This document shows positions 1 through 10,400 of a stretch of 64,000 bases of DNA, piece after piece. A program made the translations under genes and the position numbers. The notes under the pieces were generated by a model. It had not been told where the DNA came from. It ran no database searches and saw nothing but the letters and a program-made list of their open reading frames with translations. This DNA comes from an uncultured Alphaproteobacteria bacterium (lineage in GTDB: Bacteria; Pseudomonadota; Alphaproteobacteria; CAAHEQ01; UBA3637), in assembly GCA_934216505.1 (NCBI GenBank), contig CAKQBW010000005.1:3104-67103 (forward strand), written 5' to 3'. Numbering within the stretch: position 1 is the stretch's first letter; every line of letters begins with the position of its first letter.

Positions 1-2630
1 ATTATGGGGAAACATGTCAAAATCCCCCGACTAAAGATTTTTGTTCTGATAAAAGTTGTGGTGAATATGGTGTCTGTTCAATTTCTACTGGAAAATGTGT
101 ATGTAAAAAGGGGTATAGTGGGGAAAATTGTACTGTCGCCCCAACCTCACTTCAAGATAATTCTTTGTTGGTGCAAAATACTTTGCCTGTGAATATCGCT
201 CAGGTCAATTCTAAAGAAGTTTTGCCCCCTGGAACAAAAGATTTAATTGGGAAAAAAACAGATGATAACCTCCATGGACTTTATAATGGAACAACAATAT
301 CTGTGAATAATACCGAGGAACGAAATGTTTATGGGTTGTCTTGGAATGGAGGTGAAATTGACGAACAAATGACAAATGCAGGGTGGAAGAGTGATGGAAC
401 TATAATGATTACCAATAAAGGGAATGGAAATGTTTATGGAATGTGGGGAAAGGGAATGGAGTATATGGATAATGCTTCGAATGGTTTTGGAGGAAAGATT
501 ATCATAGACAACGAAGGTGATGGAGATGTGTATGGAATGTGGGGAACGGGGAATGATTATTTTTACAACATGTGTATTTCATGGGCATATTCCGATGGAA
601 CGGGACTTCTTTCCATAAAAAATAAAGGAAATGGAGATGTTTATGGTATTCATTCACAAGGTGGAGCGGACTATGGATTTATAGATGTTGCTTGGGCAGG
701 ACGCGGCATGTTAGATATATATAATGAAGGTGATGGAAATATTTATGGATTATTTGGGGATAAAAATGTACATACGGTGTATGCTGATACAGTGTCAGAG
801 TATCTCAATTCTCAAGCCATTATTCAAATAACGAATATGGGCAATGGGGATTCGTATGCTTTGTTTGGGAATAATGCTCATTTAGTTTCTAATGAAACTC
901 TTATTGCCTCTGGCGCAACAATACCCTATGCAAATAATGCCATTTATATGACAAACAATGGTCGTGGAACGGCTGTGGGTATGTATAATAATGGAGAGGC
1001 AATTTACAACTCAGGCATTATTACAATCAATAACAATGGAAGTGGAAATGCTATTGGTATTTTTTCGGCAGGTGAAAATACAAATGTTTTAAATTCTGGG
1101 ACTATTACATTGAATAATACGGAAAGTGCTAATTTGGCAATTGGGATTTATGCAAAAGGGGGAAATGTTGTAAATACAGGTAAAATTATTATCAATGGGA
1201 CTGAAAATGCCTATGGAATTTATGCAGAAGATGGAGCAACTGTGTATAATACAGGCAGCATCCAAATTGGTGATTATGTGTATAAAGGGAATGGGGCCTT
1301 GGAAAACTTTATATACCTTAATGGCGCTTCGTTGGTGAATATCGGAAAAGTTGAAGCAACTGTTTTGAATTTTGGAACAAGTGGGAATTATAGTTTAGGG
1401 AAAAATGGAAATTATACAGGGGAAACAGCAACGGGGATATTAAATATAGAATCATCTGTGGTAAATGGAAGTTTTGACCAAGAATATACCCTGACAAATG
1501 CTTTGGATATAAAGGATACCTCTCAATTAAAGTTGGTCTCTAATTCGGCTTTATTTGATGCCCGATTGGCGGAAAATGGCTCAGATGTGATAATGACAAA
1601 AAAAGCGTTTAACACTTTGACCCCTAACAACAGTTTGGCATCGTTCTTGGAACAAAACTATGCCCTGGGGCACAACGAAGCGTTCTATAATGAATTGAAA
1701 AACTTGGGGTCGGCTTTGGATTTTCAAAAGGGCTTGAACAATCTGACGGGTAAAGAGGTATTGGATCGCTTTTCTTATGAAGATTTAACCGCTGTGCGTG
1801 AGATGAACTTGGCCATGAATCAACAAATGTTTGCGAATGAGGATAAAAATATCTTTACAACGCAAGGAAACCTCAATCAATTTTCATTTAAAAATGGAAA
1901 AGCAAGTTCAGGACAGTTTGCTCTAAGCAATAAAAAAATCAGCCCGAATTTGTGGGTTGGCTATGCGATGTCTGTAACCCGATTAAACACAAATGATGAG
2001 GTTCATAACAACACCCGTAATGCGAGTCTTTTCCAAATGGCTATTCCTTTTCATTTTAACGGGAACGGGGTAAAGATGATTTCTACCCCGATGGCGGGCT
2101 TTGCCCGTGGCCATTATAACCGTACGGGCTTTAACGATACCTCCTATAAAGGGACGATTGAAAAGCGGTTGTTTGGCGTTATGAATGAAATACGCTATCC
2201 GTTATCGGTGGGGGGCTTTGAATTATCCCCAACGATTGAATTAAATGCGATAGCCTATAATCAACGCGGAGGTGAAGAACACAAGCCCTATAGTTTGACG
2301 ATTCAATCGGAAAATAATTTGTCTGTAGAAGCAGGCGTGGGGCTGTATGCCGCCAAACAATATGACTTGAGTTCAGAGGCTAAATTGAACTTGAACGCCG
2401 GCATGATGCTTTATCGTGAGTTCGCAGACCCGTACAACATGAAGTTAGGCATGCAGGGCATGAGTGGGCATTTTAACCTGTATGATGAAGACAGAAGTTC
2501 TTACCGTGGGGTGGCTCGTTTGGGGTTAGACTATCAAACGAAAGATTTAGACATTTACGGTTCCATTCAGCACTATATGGAAGACGACCCCCATACCAAT
2601 ATCAAATCTGGATTTAAATGGAAATTTTAA
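1..2630 (+). CDS. Autotransporter adhesin with EGF-like module (5' end outside window)
   Basis: The reading frame is open from base 3, so the start and signal peptide lie outside the window; about 875 residues are visible. The first visible segment (bases 15-130) is EGF-like, with closely spaced Cys and the motif CGEYGVC...CVCKKGYSGENC. A passenger follows with about nine degenerate repeats of the type N-x-G-x-G-N/D-x-YG-hydrophobic (roughly bases 410-1240). The last ~260 residues (from about base 1855) look like an autotransporter beta-barrel and end in FKWKF, with the terminal Phe typical of outer-membrane proteins. Expected role: a self-secreted surface adhesin. Another secreted protein follows 13 bases downstream, probably in the same transcript. 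The class is well supported; the ligand is unknown. Confidence 0.85.
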   Translation, partial: YGETCQNPPTKDFCSDKSCGEYGVCSISTGKCVCKKGYSGENCTVAPTSLQDNSLLVQNTLPVNIAQVNSKEVLPPGTKDLIGKKTDDNLHGLYNGTTISVNNTEERNVYGLSWNGGEIDEQMTNAGWKSDGTIMITNKGNGNVYGMWGKGMEYMDNASNGFGGKIIIDNEGDGDVYGMWGTGNDYFYNMCISWAYSDGTGLLSIKNKGNGDVYGIHSQGGADYGFIDVAWAGRGMLDIYNEGDGNIYGLFGDKNVHTVYADTVSEYLNSQAIIQITNMGNGDSYALFGNNAHLVSNETLIASGATIPYANNAIYMTNNGRGTAVGMYNNGEAIYNSGIITINNNGSGNAIGIFSAGENTNVLNSGTITLNNTESANLAIGIYAKGGNVVNTGKIIINGTENAYGIYAEDGATVYNTGSIQIGDYVYKGNGALENFIYLNGASLVNIGKVEATVLNFGTSGNYSLGKNGNYTGETATGILNIESSVVNGSFDQEYTLTNALDIKDTSQLKLVSNSALFDARLAENGSDVIMTKKAFNTLTPNNSLASFLEQNYALGHNEAFYNELKNLGSALDFQKGLNNLTGKEVLDRFSYEDLTAVREMNLAMNQQMFANEDKNIFTTQGNLNQFSFKNGKASSGQFALSNKKISPNLWVGYAMSVTRLNTNDEVHNNTRNASLFQMAIPFHFNGNGVKMISTPMAGFARGHYNRTGFNDTSYKGTIEKRLFGVMNEIRYPLSVGGFELSPTIELNAIAYNQRGGEEHKPYSLTIQSENNLSVEAGVGLYAAKQYDLSSEAKLNLNAGMMLYREFADPYNMKLGMQGMSGHFNLYDEDRSSYRGVARLGLDYQTKDLDIYGSIQHYMEDDPHTNIKSGFKWKF

Positions 2631-2643
2631 AAAAGGAGAAAAA

Positions 2644-3537
2644 ATGAAAAATAAGTATTCTATATTTACAACCTCTTTCCTGTGCTTGGGGATATTGGCT
2701 CCCTTGTCTGTTTCTGCCCAACAAGCAACGGAAAATCAGGCCGAAGTTGAAAAGGTATATTCTTATGCTGATGGGACAAAAGCCGTCGTTTCAAAAGATA
2801 ACACAACATTGGAAGATAAAAACGCCTCTTATTCCTTTCATAACAATAATCAAGGACAAGTTAAAAAAACAGAAATCAAGGGAAGATATAGGATTGATTC
2901 TTTTGTGAATCTAAAAAATGTCTTGGAAAATTCTTTAAACGAAAATGATAAATTAAATAACATGCATATAGAAATGTATGATAATGAAAAAAACACTCTT
3001 TTATATACCTATGACCTTGCCTTTCTTGCCAATCAGCAAGAGGCAGAGCCAAGGAGTTTTAAAGTTTATGATTCTCAGGGAAATAAAATAGCAGAAAGCA
3101 ACGGCAAAAATCGGACCGTTTATGATGCTCAGGCATTTGAAAAATTTCAAAAGGTTTTAAAAGGGGAAGAAATCAATACAAAATCAGCCATTGTAAAGGA
3201 AAAAGCCGATGCCTTACTTAATGAACTTTCTATGGTAGCAATTCTGATTTATGCGGGTAAAATCAATGGGGAAAATATCCCCCATACAAATGAAGAAATC
3301 AAAGAACTTATAGGTGCTAAAAACTTCACCTGTGGCGTTAAAGTATCCACAAAAGAGGGAGATATTTTTGACCTAGATTTTCCCGAAAAATGTTTGGAAA
3401 CTTCAGCGGAGGAAAAAGAATTTGATATAACGGGGAAAGATGTGATAGAGGCAATGCATAAAGAAATTAAATCGTCTGATCGTGTCAAACTGAGTTGTAC
3501 AGGAAATCATTGCCAAATGCAATTGAAATGGAAGTAG
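2644..3537 (+). CDS. Secreted protein of unknown function
   Basis: 297 residues. The start follows a strong ribosome-binding site (AAAAAGGAG) and begins a clear signal peptide: MKNK, a hydrophobic core, then a VSA-QQ cleavage site near residue 25. The mature part is charged and hydrophilic, with YSYADGTKAVV near residue 40. It has Cys residues only in the C-terminal third, which could form disulfides in the periplasm. The extreme C-terminus is MQLKWK, which recalls a final beta-strand, but no barrel is evident. It lies 13 bases after the autotransporter and probably shares its mRNA, so a helper or co-displayed role is possible but inferred. I do not recognise the family. Confidence 0.75.
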   Translation: MKNKYSIFTTSFLCLGILAPLSVSAQQATENQAEVEKVYSYADGTKAVVSKDNTTLEDKNASYSFHNNNQGQVKKTEIKGRYRIDSFVNLKNVLENSLNENDKLNNMHIEMYDNEKNTLLYTYDLAFLANQQEAEPRSFKVYDSQGNKIAESNGKNRTVYDAQAFEKFQKVLKGEEINTKSAIVKEKADALLNELSMVAILIYAGKINGENIPHTNEEIKELIGAKNFTCGVKVSTKEGDIFDLDFPEKCLETSAEEKEFDITGKDVIEAMHKEIKSSDRVKLSCTGNHCQMQLKWK

Positions 3538-3780
3538 GTGTAGATAGCGTATAAAAGCCCCTTCCTCTACCTGTCCTTCTGAGGAGGGGCCCGTCCCTCG
3601 GAGAATTCTCTCTGTCATGCCCGACCTGATCGGGCATCTGTTGGGGCCACCTAATAGGGGCTTATAAAAAAAGGCTGGGTATTTATCCCCAACCTTTTAA
3701 AGGCCTTTAGTTAGACTTCTTTTCGGCAAAAGGACAAGCCTAACTTCCTAATGATTAAAGTTAAAAAGCGAGACACCCCT
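3538..3780. repeat. REP-like repeat and terminator region between convergent genes
   Basis: It holds a 'CTTCTGAGGAGGGG...CTCGGAGAA' element (about 3574-3609) and the 27-base palindromic element 3613-3639 (stem ATGCCCGA / TCGGGCAT). The latter occurs as an exact reverse complement at 33194-33220. An outer inverted repeat (AGCCCCT 3556-3562 / AGGGGCT 3656-3662) encloses these. A further hairpin at 3671-3695 (AAGGCTGGG / CCCCAACCTT, one mismatch) is a plausible terminator for the convergent genes. No coding sequence is seen here. Confidence 0.6.
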
Positions 3781-4803
3781 CTACCGACACAAGGCGTAGC
3801 CGAGGTAGTTGGCGCGGAGGAGGGTGTTCACGTTCTGAAAGTTGGTATTGACGAGGAACGCGAAGCAAGAATTATAACTGTCATTCGTCCAATAATAAGA
3901 ACTTCCAAAAGCTGCTTTCAAAGCGTCCCAATCGGCCCCTGTACAATCACTTTCAGAACAAGAATTCTCATACCCTCCTGTAATTCCTAAATCCGAAAGC
4001 GATGCCAGACTTTTTCCATGGGCCAAACACCAATTACGGGCCGACCACCAATTCATGCCGTCAGAAGAAAGTAAGAAGGGAGTGCCGTTATAATTTTTCT
4101 CTATTCCACTCTTCAATGTCTCACAGGTTCCATTATCGGGCTTTTCGCAATTGCCTTTGGTTGAACGAATAACACAATACTCTCCTTCTTTACAGTTGGC
4201 ATTTGTGGCACAGTCCCCTTCAGTGATTTCTTTGCATTCCCCGTTTCCTGAGTTATCGCTCGGCTGCCAAAGCCCCTCAGAGCATTGGCAATAGCCATTT
4301 TCGCACTTTGCCTCGTCCGAACAAATATCCGTACATTCATCACCTTTGGGGCCTGACGGCGCAGGGTCATTGGGGGACAAATCATTATTATAGGTGATGG
4401 TCGTGCAACCTTCGTTAATTTCTCGGATAATGCTGTTTTGGCCGACAGAGACTTTCATTTGGTTACAGACGTCCATTGCCACATTTTCCAAGGTCAAACT
4501 AAAGCGTTTGTTGGTCGTGGTCCAATCGGCTGTGCCTGCTTCATTTTTAACCTCTGTCCCAAATTTTGCCCCGCCGACCTCGTTGTCTGTAAATTCACCC
4601 AGTGTCGGCGCCGCAGACCCTCTTTGAATTTGTGTAGAAGCCACGATGGCCCTTACAGACGCCCCGTTTAAAATCTGATTCGCCCGATGTTTGTTCATGG
4701 TAGTGGTATAGCCCGCTATCCCTGCCACAGAAAGTACCCCAATAATCGCCAGCACCCCCAGCATTTCTACCATATTACGCCCTGATTCATGTGTTTTTTT
4801 CAT
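3781..4803 (-). CDS. Prepilin-like protein with Cys-rich and C-type-lectin-like C-terminus
   Basis: 340 residues, with ribosome-binding site GAGGAGGAA seven bases before ATG. Residues 8-32 form a type IV prepilin N-terminus: a G|RNMVE cleavage site with Glu at mature position 5, then a hydrophobic helix. Residues 33-150 are almost identical to the paralogue at 33702-34733, including a Cys pair (C113, C133) around a TITYNNDLSP segment. Residues 157-220 are EGF-like or disulfide-rich. Residues 241-340 resemble a C-type lectin fold: WWSARNWC, LASLSDL, SSYYWT, and a terminal ALCR. It is probably exported, processed and displayed on a pilus or pseudopilus. No assembly genes are in the window. Ligand and processing are inferred. 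Confidence 0.8.
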   Translation of the reverse strand: MKKTHESGRNMVEMLGVLAIIGVLSVAGIAGYTTTMNKHRANQILNGASVRAIVASTQIQRGSAAPTLGEFTDNEVGGAKFGTEVKNEAGTADWTTTNKRFSLTLENVAMDVCNQMKVSVGQNSIIREINEGCTTITYNNDLSPNDPAPSGPKGDECTDICSDEAKCENGYCQCSEGLWQPSDNSGNGECKEITEGDCATNANCKEGEYCVIRSTKGNCEKPDNGTCETLKSGIEKNYNGTPFLLSSDGMNWWSARNWCLAHGKSLASLSDLGITGGYENSCSESDCTGADWDALKAAFGSSYYWTNDSYNSCFAFLVNTNFQNVNTLLRANYLGYALCR

Positions 4804-4853
4804 ATAAGTTCCTCCTCAAGAATAATAATAAAATCAACCGAATCCCACTATAA

Positions 4854-4871
4854 CAAAAACGATCCTTTTTG
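4854..4871. promoter_or_regulatory. Near-palindromic operator candidate upstream of prepilin-like gene
   Basis: CAAAAACGATCCTTTTTG, one mismatch from the perfect 18-bp palindrome found twice upstream of the paralogue (33501-33518 and 33634-33651). It lies about 50 bases from the ATG at 4803. Read toward the gene it is followed by GTTATAGTG, a possible -10 (TATAGT), so the palindrome would sit in the promoter spacer. Confidence 0.5.
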
Positions 4872-5257
4872 TTATACGCAACTTCCCTTTATTGACGGGC
4901 TTTGTCGCTTGTTTGAAAAGCGGATTTTTGAATTTTCTCTTTTCATCCCACGACGCCCGTAAATACAGGACAAAATGGGGGTATCCGTCATTCTTATGGA
5001 ATACCACGACCGAAGAATCCCTGGGTGTTCGTGATTTGGGGATTCTTTTCTGTGTTCAGAATGACAAAGTGGAAGAAATGCATAAACTGATCCTCGCTTG
5101 CGCAAAAAATGATGAGAAAATAAAAAAACGCTAATGTCCCTTATTTGAGGTGTTTTTATGAGGTAAAAATTATCAATTTTCCTGCTTTTAAAATTTTATC
5201 TCAAAGTAAAGATTTTTTGGGGAAAATTAAAAATATGATAAAAATCCTTTTAAAGGC

Positions 5258-5286
5258 TTGCTTTTTTGCCTTTTTTCATTTATAAT
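5258..5286 (+). promoter_or_regulatory. Sigma-70-type promoter of tRNA-Thr
   Basis: -35 TTGCTT (5258-5263), 17-base spacer, -10 TATAAT (5281-5286), ten bases before the tRNA. Confidence 0.65.
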
Positions 5287-5296
5287 TCAAAATAGT

Positions 5297-5372
<76 letters not shown>

Positions 5373-5425
5373 TTTTTTTAGTAAAAATGGATTTTTGAAA
5401 GAAACATCAAAGGGGGGATTTAATT

Positions 5426-5587
5426 TTACTTTTTGATTTCTTCTATCAATAGTCTCATTAAATTATTCAAAGTCATTTCACAGTGAGCTAATCCGGCCTT
5501 GTGTAGTTGAACTTGAAGATCTCCTGTGGCATAGAGGAGTTTTATTAAAAATATTTTTTCTTTTTTGGTTCTGTTTAATCTGTTCAT
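5426..5587 (-). CDS. Small hypothetical protein (53 residues)
   Basis: ATG at 5587 is preceded by AAAGGA seven bases upstream, and the frame runs 53 codons to TAA. The product begins MNRLNRTKKEKIFLIKLLYA and ends in LLIEEIKK. It is basic at the N-terminus, probably helical, and has no signal peptide or membrane segment. The ribosome-binding site and the clean frame in an otherwise empty gap support a real gene. I do not recognise the family. It lies just beyond the 3' end of the MsbA-like gene on the same strand, so it may share that transcript or be a short independent unit. Confidence 0.5.
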   Translation of the reverse strand: MNRLNRTKKEKIFLIKLLYATGDLQVQLHKAGLAHCEMTLNNLMRLLIEEIKK

Positions 5588-5675
5588 GATTATATCCTTT
5601 TGGAATTAAATTTTTTCATAAAAGATCAGATATGCCAGTCTTATGAGATAAAATAACATCCCGAAAACATAACTT

Positions 5676-7433
5676 TTACTTTAATTGCGTCTTATACAGG
5701 GCGGCATAAACGGAGTGGTCTTTTGCAAGCAATTCTTCATGCGTGCCCATCTCTCGTATTTCGCCATGGTCAATAACCACAATCTGGTCAGCGTTTTTGA
5801 CTGTTGATAAACGGTGGGCGATAATAAACACCGTTCTATCCTCCATCAGGTTATAAATAGCCTGTTGCACGATTTCTTCGGATTTATTATCCAAGGCAGA
5901 AGTCGCTTCATCCAAAATAACAATCGGGGCATTTTTAAGGAAAGCCCGAGCAATGGCAACCCGTTGTTTTTGCCCGCCGGATAATTTTGTTCCTCTTTCC
6001 CCGATTTCCGTGTCCAGTCCATTCGGCAAAGAACCGATAAACTCGTCAAGGCAGGCATTATGAACGGCCTGATGAATATCCTGTTCGGTTGCATCGGCAT
6101 TTCCCAAAAGGATATTATTTCGGATTGTGCCGGCAAACAGAACATTATCCTGGAATACAACAGCAATTTGATCACGCAGAGAATCCAGTTCTATTTCCCG
6201 AATATCTCGGCCATCAATTTTAATCGCTCCTTGGCGGACATCATAAAACCGGGGAAGAAGGCTGACCATTGTGGATTTACCCCCGCCAGAATTGCCGACA
6301 AAAGCAATCGTTTGGCCTTTTTTAACATCCAAAGAAATGCCTTTTAATACGGGCCGATTGGCTTCATATTCAAACCAAACATTATCAAATTGTATGTCGG
6401 ATTTTATCCCCGTTATCCGGACAGCATTGGGGGAATTATGTATGTGTGGTTGCTCGTCTAATACACCAAATACGCGTTCCATAGCCAACAAAGACATTTG
6501 AACATTTGTGAAATTGGACCCGATGGATTTAATCGGATGATACAGCATCAATAAGGCCGTAATGAAAGAAACAAACCCACCTGGGGTCAGTTGCCCCGTT
6601 GTGATTAAATAACTGCCATACCAGATAACACCCGCTATCCCGATGGAAATCATAAAATGCATCATAGGGGTCAGCATTCCGGTCTTCTTGGTCATATTCA
6701 TGCCAAGTTTGAATACGGAACGTAAGGTCTCACAAAAACGGTTATATTGATAATCGTATAGATTAAACGATGAAACGACCCGGTTGCCTGAAAAAGCCTC
6801 GTTATAATGGGTCATAATGCGGGCTCCGGAAAAGACGGTTTTATCCATAATGTCTTTTATCTTTTTGCGAACACGCGTCAGGGGAAATAAAGCCGCCCCC
6901 AAAACAACGACAGCAATAATAGAAAGTTGCCAAGAATTGTAAAGTAAAACAACGATCAAGGATAGAGATGAAAATAAACGCGTTGTAAAGAGTTTTAAGT
7001 TGGATAACAGGCCGTTGCAGGCCAGATCGGCATCTTGATTAAAACGGAACATCACATCACCGGAAGTGGTCTTGTCAAAAAAAGTGGCATCACAACGCAT
7101 TATCTTTTTGAAAAGGCTTTTTTTGAGATCCATCGTGATTTTTTGTCCAACCCAAGTATTCAAATAAGTTGCGGCATAATTGAGCAGACTTTGGGCCAGA
7201 CTAAAAAAAATAATCAATAACGGCAAAAGAGATGTGACTTTCGCGCTTTTTTCAATCATAACAATATCCATATAAGGCTTTAATACCCACGCAATGACGG
7301 CGTCCATCGCCCCCAACGGTAATGTGACGAGTAATGCTAAAATTGCTCGTCCCAAATAAGGCCGAACATAAGGATATATTTTTGAATAGTTCTGGATTAA
7401 GTTTATTGGCTTGAAATTTTTTATAAATTGCAT
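5676..7433 (-). CDS. MsbA-like ABC exporter (lipid A / glycolipid flippase)
   Basis: 585 residues, the usual size of an MsbA half-transporter with fused membrane and ATPase domains. An N-terminal six-helix region (residues ~20-310) is followed by a nucleotide-binding domain with Walker A GNSGGGKST, a Q-loop (VVFQDNVLF), signature LSGGQKQR, Walker B IVILDEATSALD and H-loop AHRLS. The family flips lipid A-core or related lipid-linked glycans across the inner membrane using ATP. It starts 17 bases after the last gene of the AT-rich glycan operon and is co-oriented with it. It therefore probably exports the product of that operon or general LPS. Its base composition resembles the chromosome rather than the AT-rich operon. 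Substrate is inferred. Confidence 0.85.
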   Translation of the reverse strand: MQFIKNFKPINLIQNYSKIYPYVRPYLGRAILALLVTLPLGAMDAVIAWVLKPYMDIVMIEKSAKVTSLLPLLIIFFSLAQSLLNYAATYLNTWVGQKITMDLKKSLFKKIMRCDATFFDKTTSGDVMFRFNQDADLACNGLLSNLKLFTTRLFSSLSLIVVLLYNSWQLSIIAVVVLGAALFPLTRVRKKIKDIMDKTVFSGARIMTHYNEAFSGNRVVSSFNLYDYQYNRFCETLRSVFKLGMNMTKKTGMLTPMMHFMISIGIAGVIWYGSYLITTGQLTPGGFVSFITALLMLYHPIKSIGSNFTNVQMSLLAMERVFGVLDEQPHIHNSPNAVRITGIKSDIQFDNVWFEYEANRPVLKGISLDVKKGQTIAFVGNSGGGKSTMVSLLPRFYDVRQGAIKIDGRDIREIELDSLRDQIAVVFQDNVLFAGTIRNNILLGNADATEQDIHQAVHNACLDEFIGSLPNGLDTEIGERGTKLSGGQKQRVAIARAFLKNAPIVILDEATSALDNKSEEIVQQAIYNLMEDRTVFIIAHRLSTVKNADQIVVIDHGEIREMGTHEELLAKDHSVYAALYKTQLK

Positions 7434-7450
7434 ACACTAACCTTATTTTA

Positions 7451-10400
7451 TTAAAAATTTTTACAAATGTTTTCTGCTAATAATTTCTCATCAATTTTAT
7501 CCATATTATATTCATGGATATTATGATTATTATTAAATTGTTTTAAAGTATATAAACGCATCATCATATCCGCATTTAATTGATTCGTATATGGAAAAAA
7601 AGTATAAAAGATATGCATGGGAACATTTTTAAATGTTGAAAACAAATCTATCAACCCTGATCTCAATGCGATGATACCTTTGGATAAAGATGCTAAATAG
7701 CAAACTTCTTCAAATGTTAAAAAAGTGTTTTTTAAGTTGTTTCCATTTGGAAGAATATATTGATTGTTGCAATAAATATCTCGTCCTTTTTTTTGTAGTT
7801 TGAGAATAATATCGTTCCAAAAATTTGTGGAAATTTGTAAAATGCTACGAGCGTCAGTTGATATAAAAATAAAATTATCAATGTCTAATCCTATAGCACG
7901 AGTTTTTTTATATACACTTTTTTTTATTTCATCTGAAAAAACAGGTAAAGTGAAATTTACATCTTTAGCATCAATTCCCAAATGACCGCATATATAATCA
8001 GAGAATAAAATTAAATTATTCTTACATTTTTTTATTTGTTGTGCTCTGTAATTTTCAAACTTTTCTTTAAAAGGGATATGTATAACTTTTGATTTTAAAA
8101 TGGACAGCTCATTAGTTGTAAAAAAGTCCATTTCTAAATAATTTAATTGTATATATACAATATCAAACTGGGGGGCCAAAAATTTTGCGAGTTCTAAATA
8201 TTTTTTCTCGCTCGTTATAATTAGCGTGTTTTTTTTATCAGAAAAATAAGGTAATGCTTGAAGAAATACATACCATTCTCCAATATTATGCCTAAAAAAA
8301 TAAAGATGCTTATAATGAAACTTCTTATCTATTATGTTTATGATTTTTCCATAATATAGGTTGTGTTTTGAACCTATATTAAAACAAGATATTTTCTTAA
8401 TAATTTCATTATTAATATGGAATTTATATTTTTGTAAAATTGGTATTCCAATAAAATATATTTCTTTTTTAAAAGGTACAGAACATTTCTTTATTTTGAG
8501 TATGCCACAAAAATATTTTTTCAAAGTATATCCATTTTTATAAATTGTCTTTTTTATAAAATTTTTAATAAAATCTCTACATATACTTCTCATTCGAGTA
8601 TATTTATCTATTTTTTTTATTATTTTTTCATCTGTTCTTATTCTTGATACATTGGGCATTTCCGTATCAAAACGCACGTTGTGAAACAATAAATTGAGGA
8701 TGCTAATATCAGAATATTTTGGTGCTAAAAAACGTAAAGATTTAATTTGATTTTGAGATGCAAAAGGAATACTTCCTAACATTTCGGCGGTATATTTATC
8801 TATATCATTGATAATGTAGTTAAAATACTTGCAGTAAAGATTTAAATCCGTAGGGTTTAAGTGAAATTCACTTACGATGTCAGAATATGTGTCCATAAAA
8901 TATTTAATTCCGTTTATATACTCATCTAATTTCCACGCTTTCAAAGCCTCGGTCTCTAAATTATCTAGAACAGGATAAATGACATTCTCTCGTTCTTCAT
9001 ATCCTATTGTTTGCCCATGTGGAGCCCTAACGAGAGCCTCTATAAAGAAATGTGAATAATCTAAATTTTTAAACATTGAATATAATACTACATTATCCAA
9101 TTTAAATTTGCTGGGAGATATTCTTAAGTAAAAATTTTTAATTTTTTTCTTATAAAAGGTATTCATCAAATTTGCGAGACATGACTGAGTTATGCCAGAA
9201 CCTGTAAAATCAACAAATGCAAAATTGTCATCGGAAACATCTATTTCTTGTTTCAAATACTTGATGATCAGATTTCGTTTGGATCTATTTTTTTCTACAA
9301 ATACTTTTTTAAATGCATCATTATTTAATAACAAAGTCCTTAATTTTTGTATATCTTTGTCTTTTAATATACAATTTGGATTAATATATTTACTGGGAAT
9401 AAATTTTTTTACATCATCAATATTCAAATTAAAATGATTTAAAAACATTTCAATATTTTTAGAATTCCATGTTTCTTCAAAGATAAAATCAAAATTTCCT
9501 TTATTCATTGTAATGGATGGAATTCTCCAAATTGCTCTAGAGCCATAAATGTAAAAAGTTTTTATCTTTGTTTTTTTCTTTTCATTTATTTTATCAAACA
9601 TTTTTTTTAGGATATATCCATCTCTTGCAATAAAATATAATCTAGTTATATTTTGGTCTATTGCTTGTTGATGTAACCAACTTACATATGGGTATAGCAT
9701 CACAGCCCCGAAGGAAGCACCAAAAAATTCCTTTTCACTATTGCATCTAAACATTCTTGTATTTCTGGCAGTCCCTATAGTTATTTGAACAAAAGGGTTT
9801 TCGCTATTTTCGTTGACAAATTTATTTTCATATGGATATAAGCCATAATAATCATAATGATTAGCAGTAATTCCATTTTTTTGAGCCATAGCAATATCCG
9901 AATGCATATTATCCCCAAAATGTACCCATGAATCTGCTCCAATATGTTCTAGTTCCATCACTTTTTTGTACAAATTTCCCGAGTGCTTACCTACTTTATA
10001 TTCTGAAGATAAATAGATAGGGACATCTTTAAAAACATTGTCAAATCTTAATAGAAATTTCTTTATTGTATCTTTGTCATAATAAATATCGGATATTAAA
10101 ATAACTTTATTTCCTTCGTTTTTTAATTTTTTTATTTTATTGATATTTTCTGTTATAGGAAGCAAACATTTAAGTTCTGTTTCAATTTCCAGTTTTTTTA
10201 ACTCAGAAATTACTTTTTCTGTTAAATTATAGTTATTTTTTATAATACAATATAATTCATCAAATGTAATTTCTTCTTCACCGATTAAAGATTTCTCATA
10301 TCGTGCAAATTTTTCTGCTTCAATTCTAATAGTATAAAAATTATCCCTTAAATGTTGAGGGATATATTGATATTTATTCCCTTTTAAAGAATGAAGAATG

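Larger units (their letters stand above)
4804..5296. other. Intergenic region with prepilin upstream block, repeat and tRNA promoter
   Basis: From the prepilin gene outward it holds: a leader, the palindrome 4854-4871, a 40-base block (4875-4914) identical to the reverse complement of 33458-33497, and weaker similarity continuing to about 4995. Next comes a diverged REP-like element with CCGTCATTC and CGAAGAATCC (about 4985-5075), then AT-rich sequence and the tRNA-Thr promoter. Short open frames here overlap the repeat and lack ribosome-binding sites, so I call no gene. Confidence 0.6.

Noticed and set aside
4892..5134. 80-codon frame upstream of the prepilin-like gene
   Set aside because: It covers the repeated non-coding block and a REP-like element and has no ribosome-binding site.
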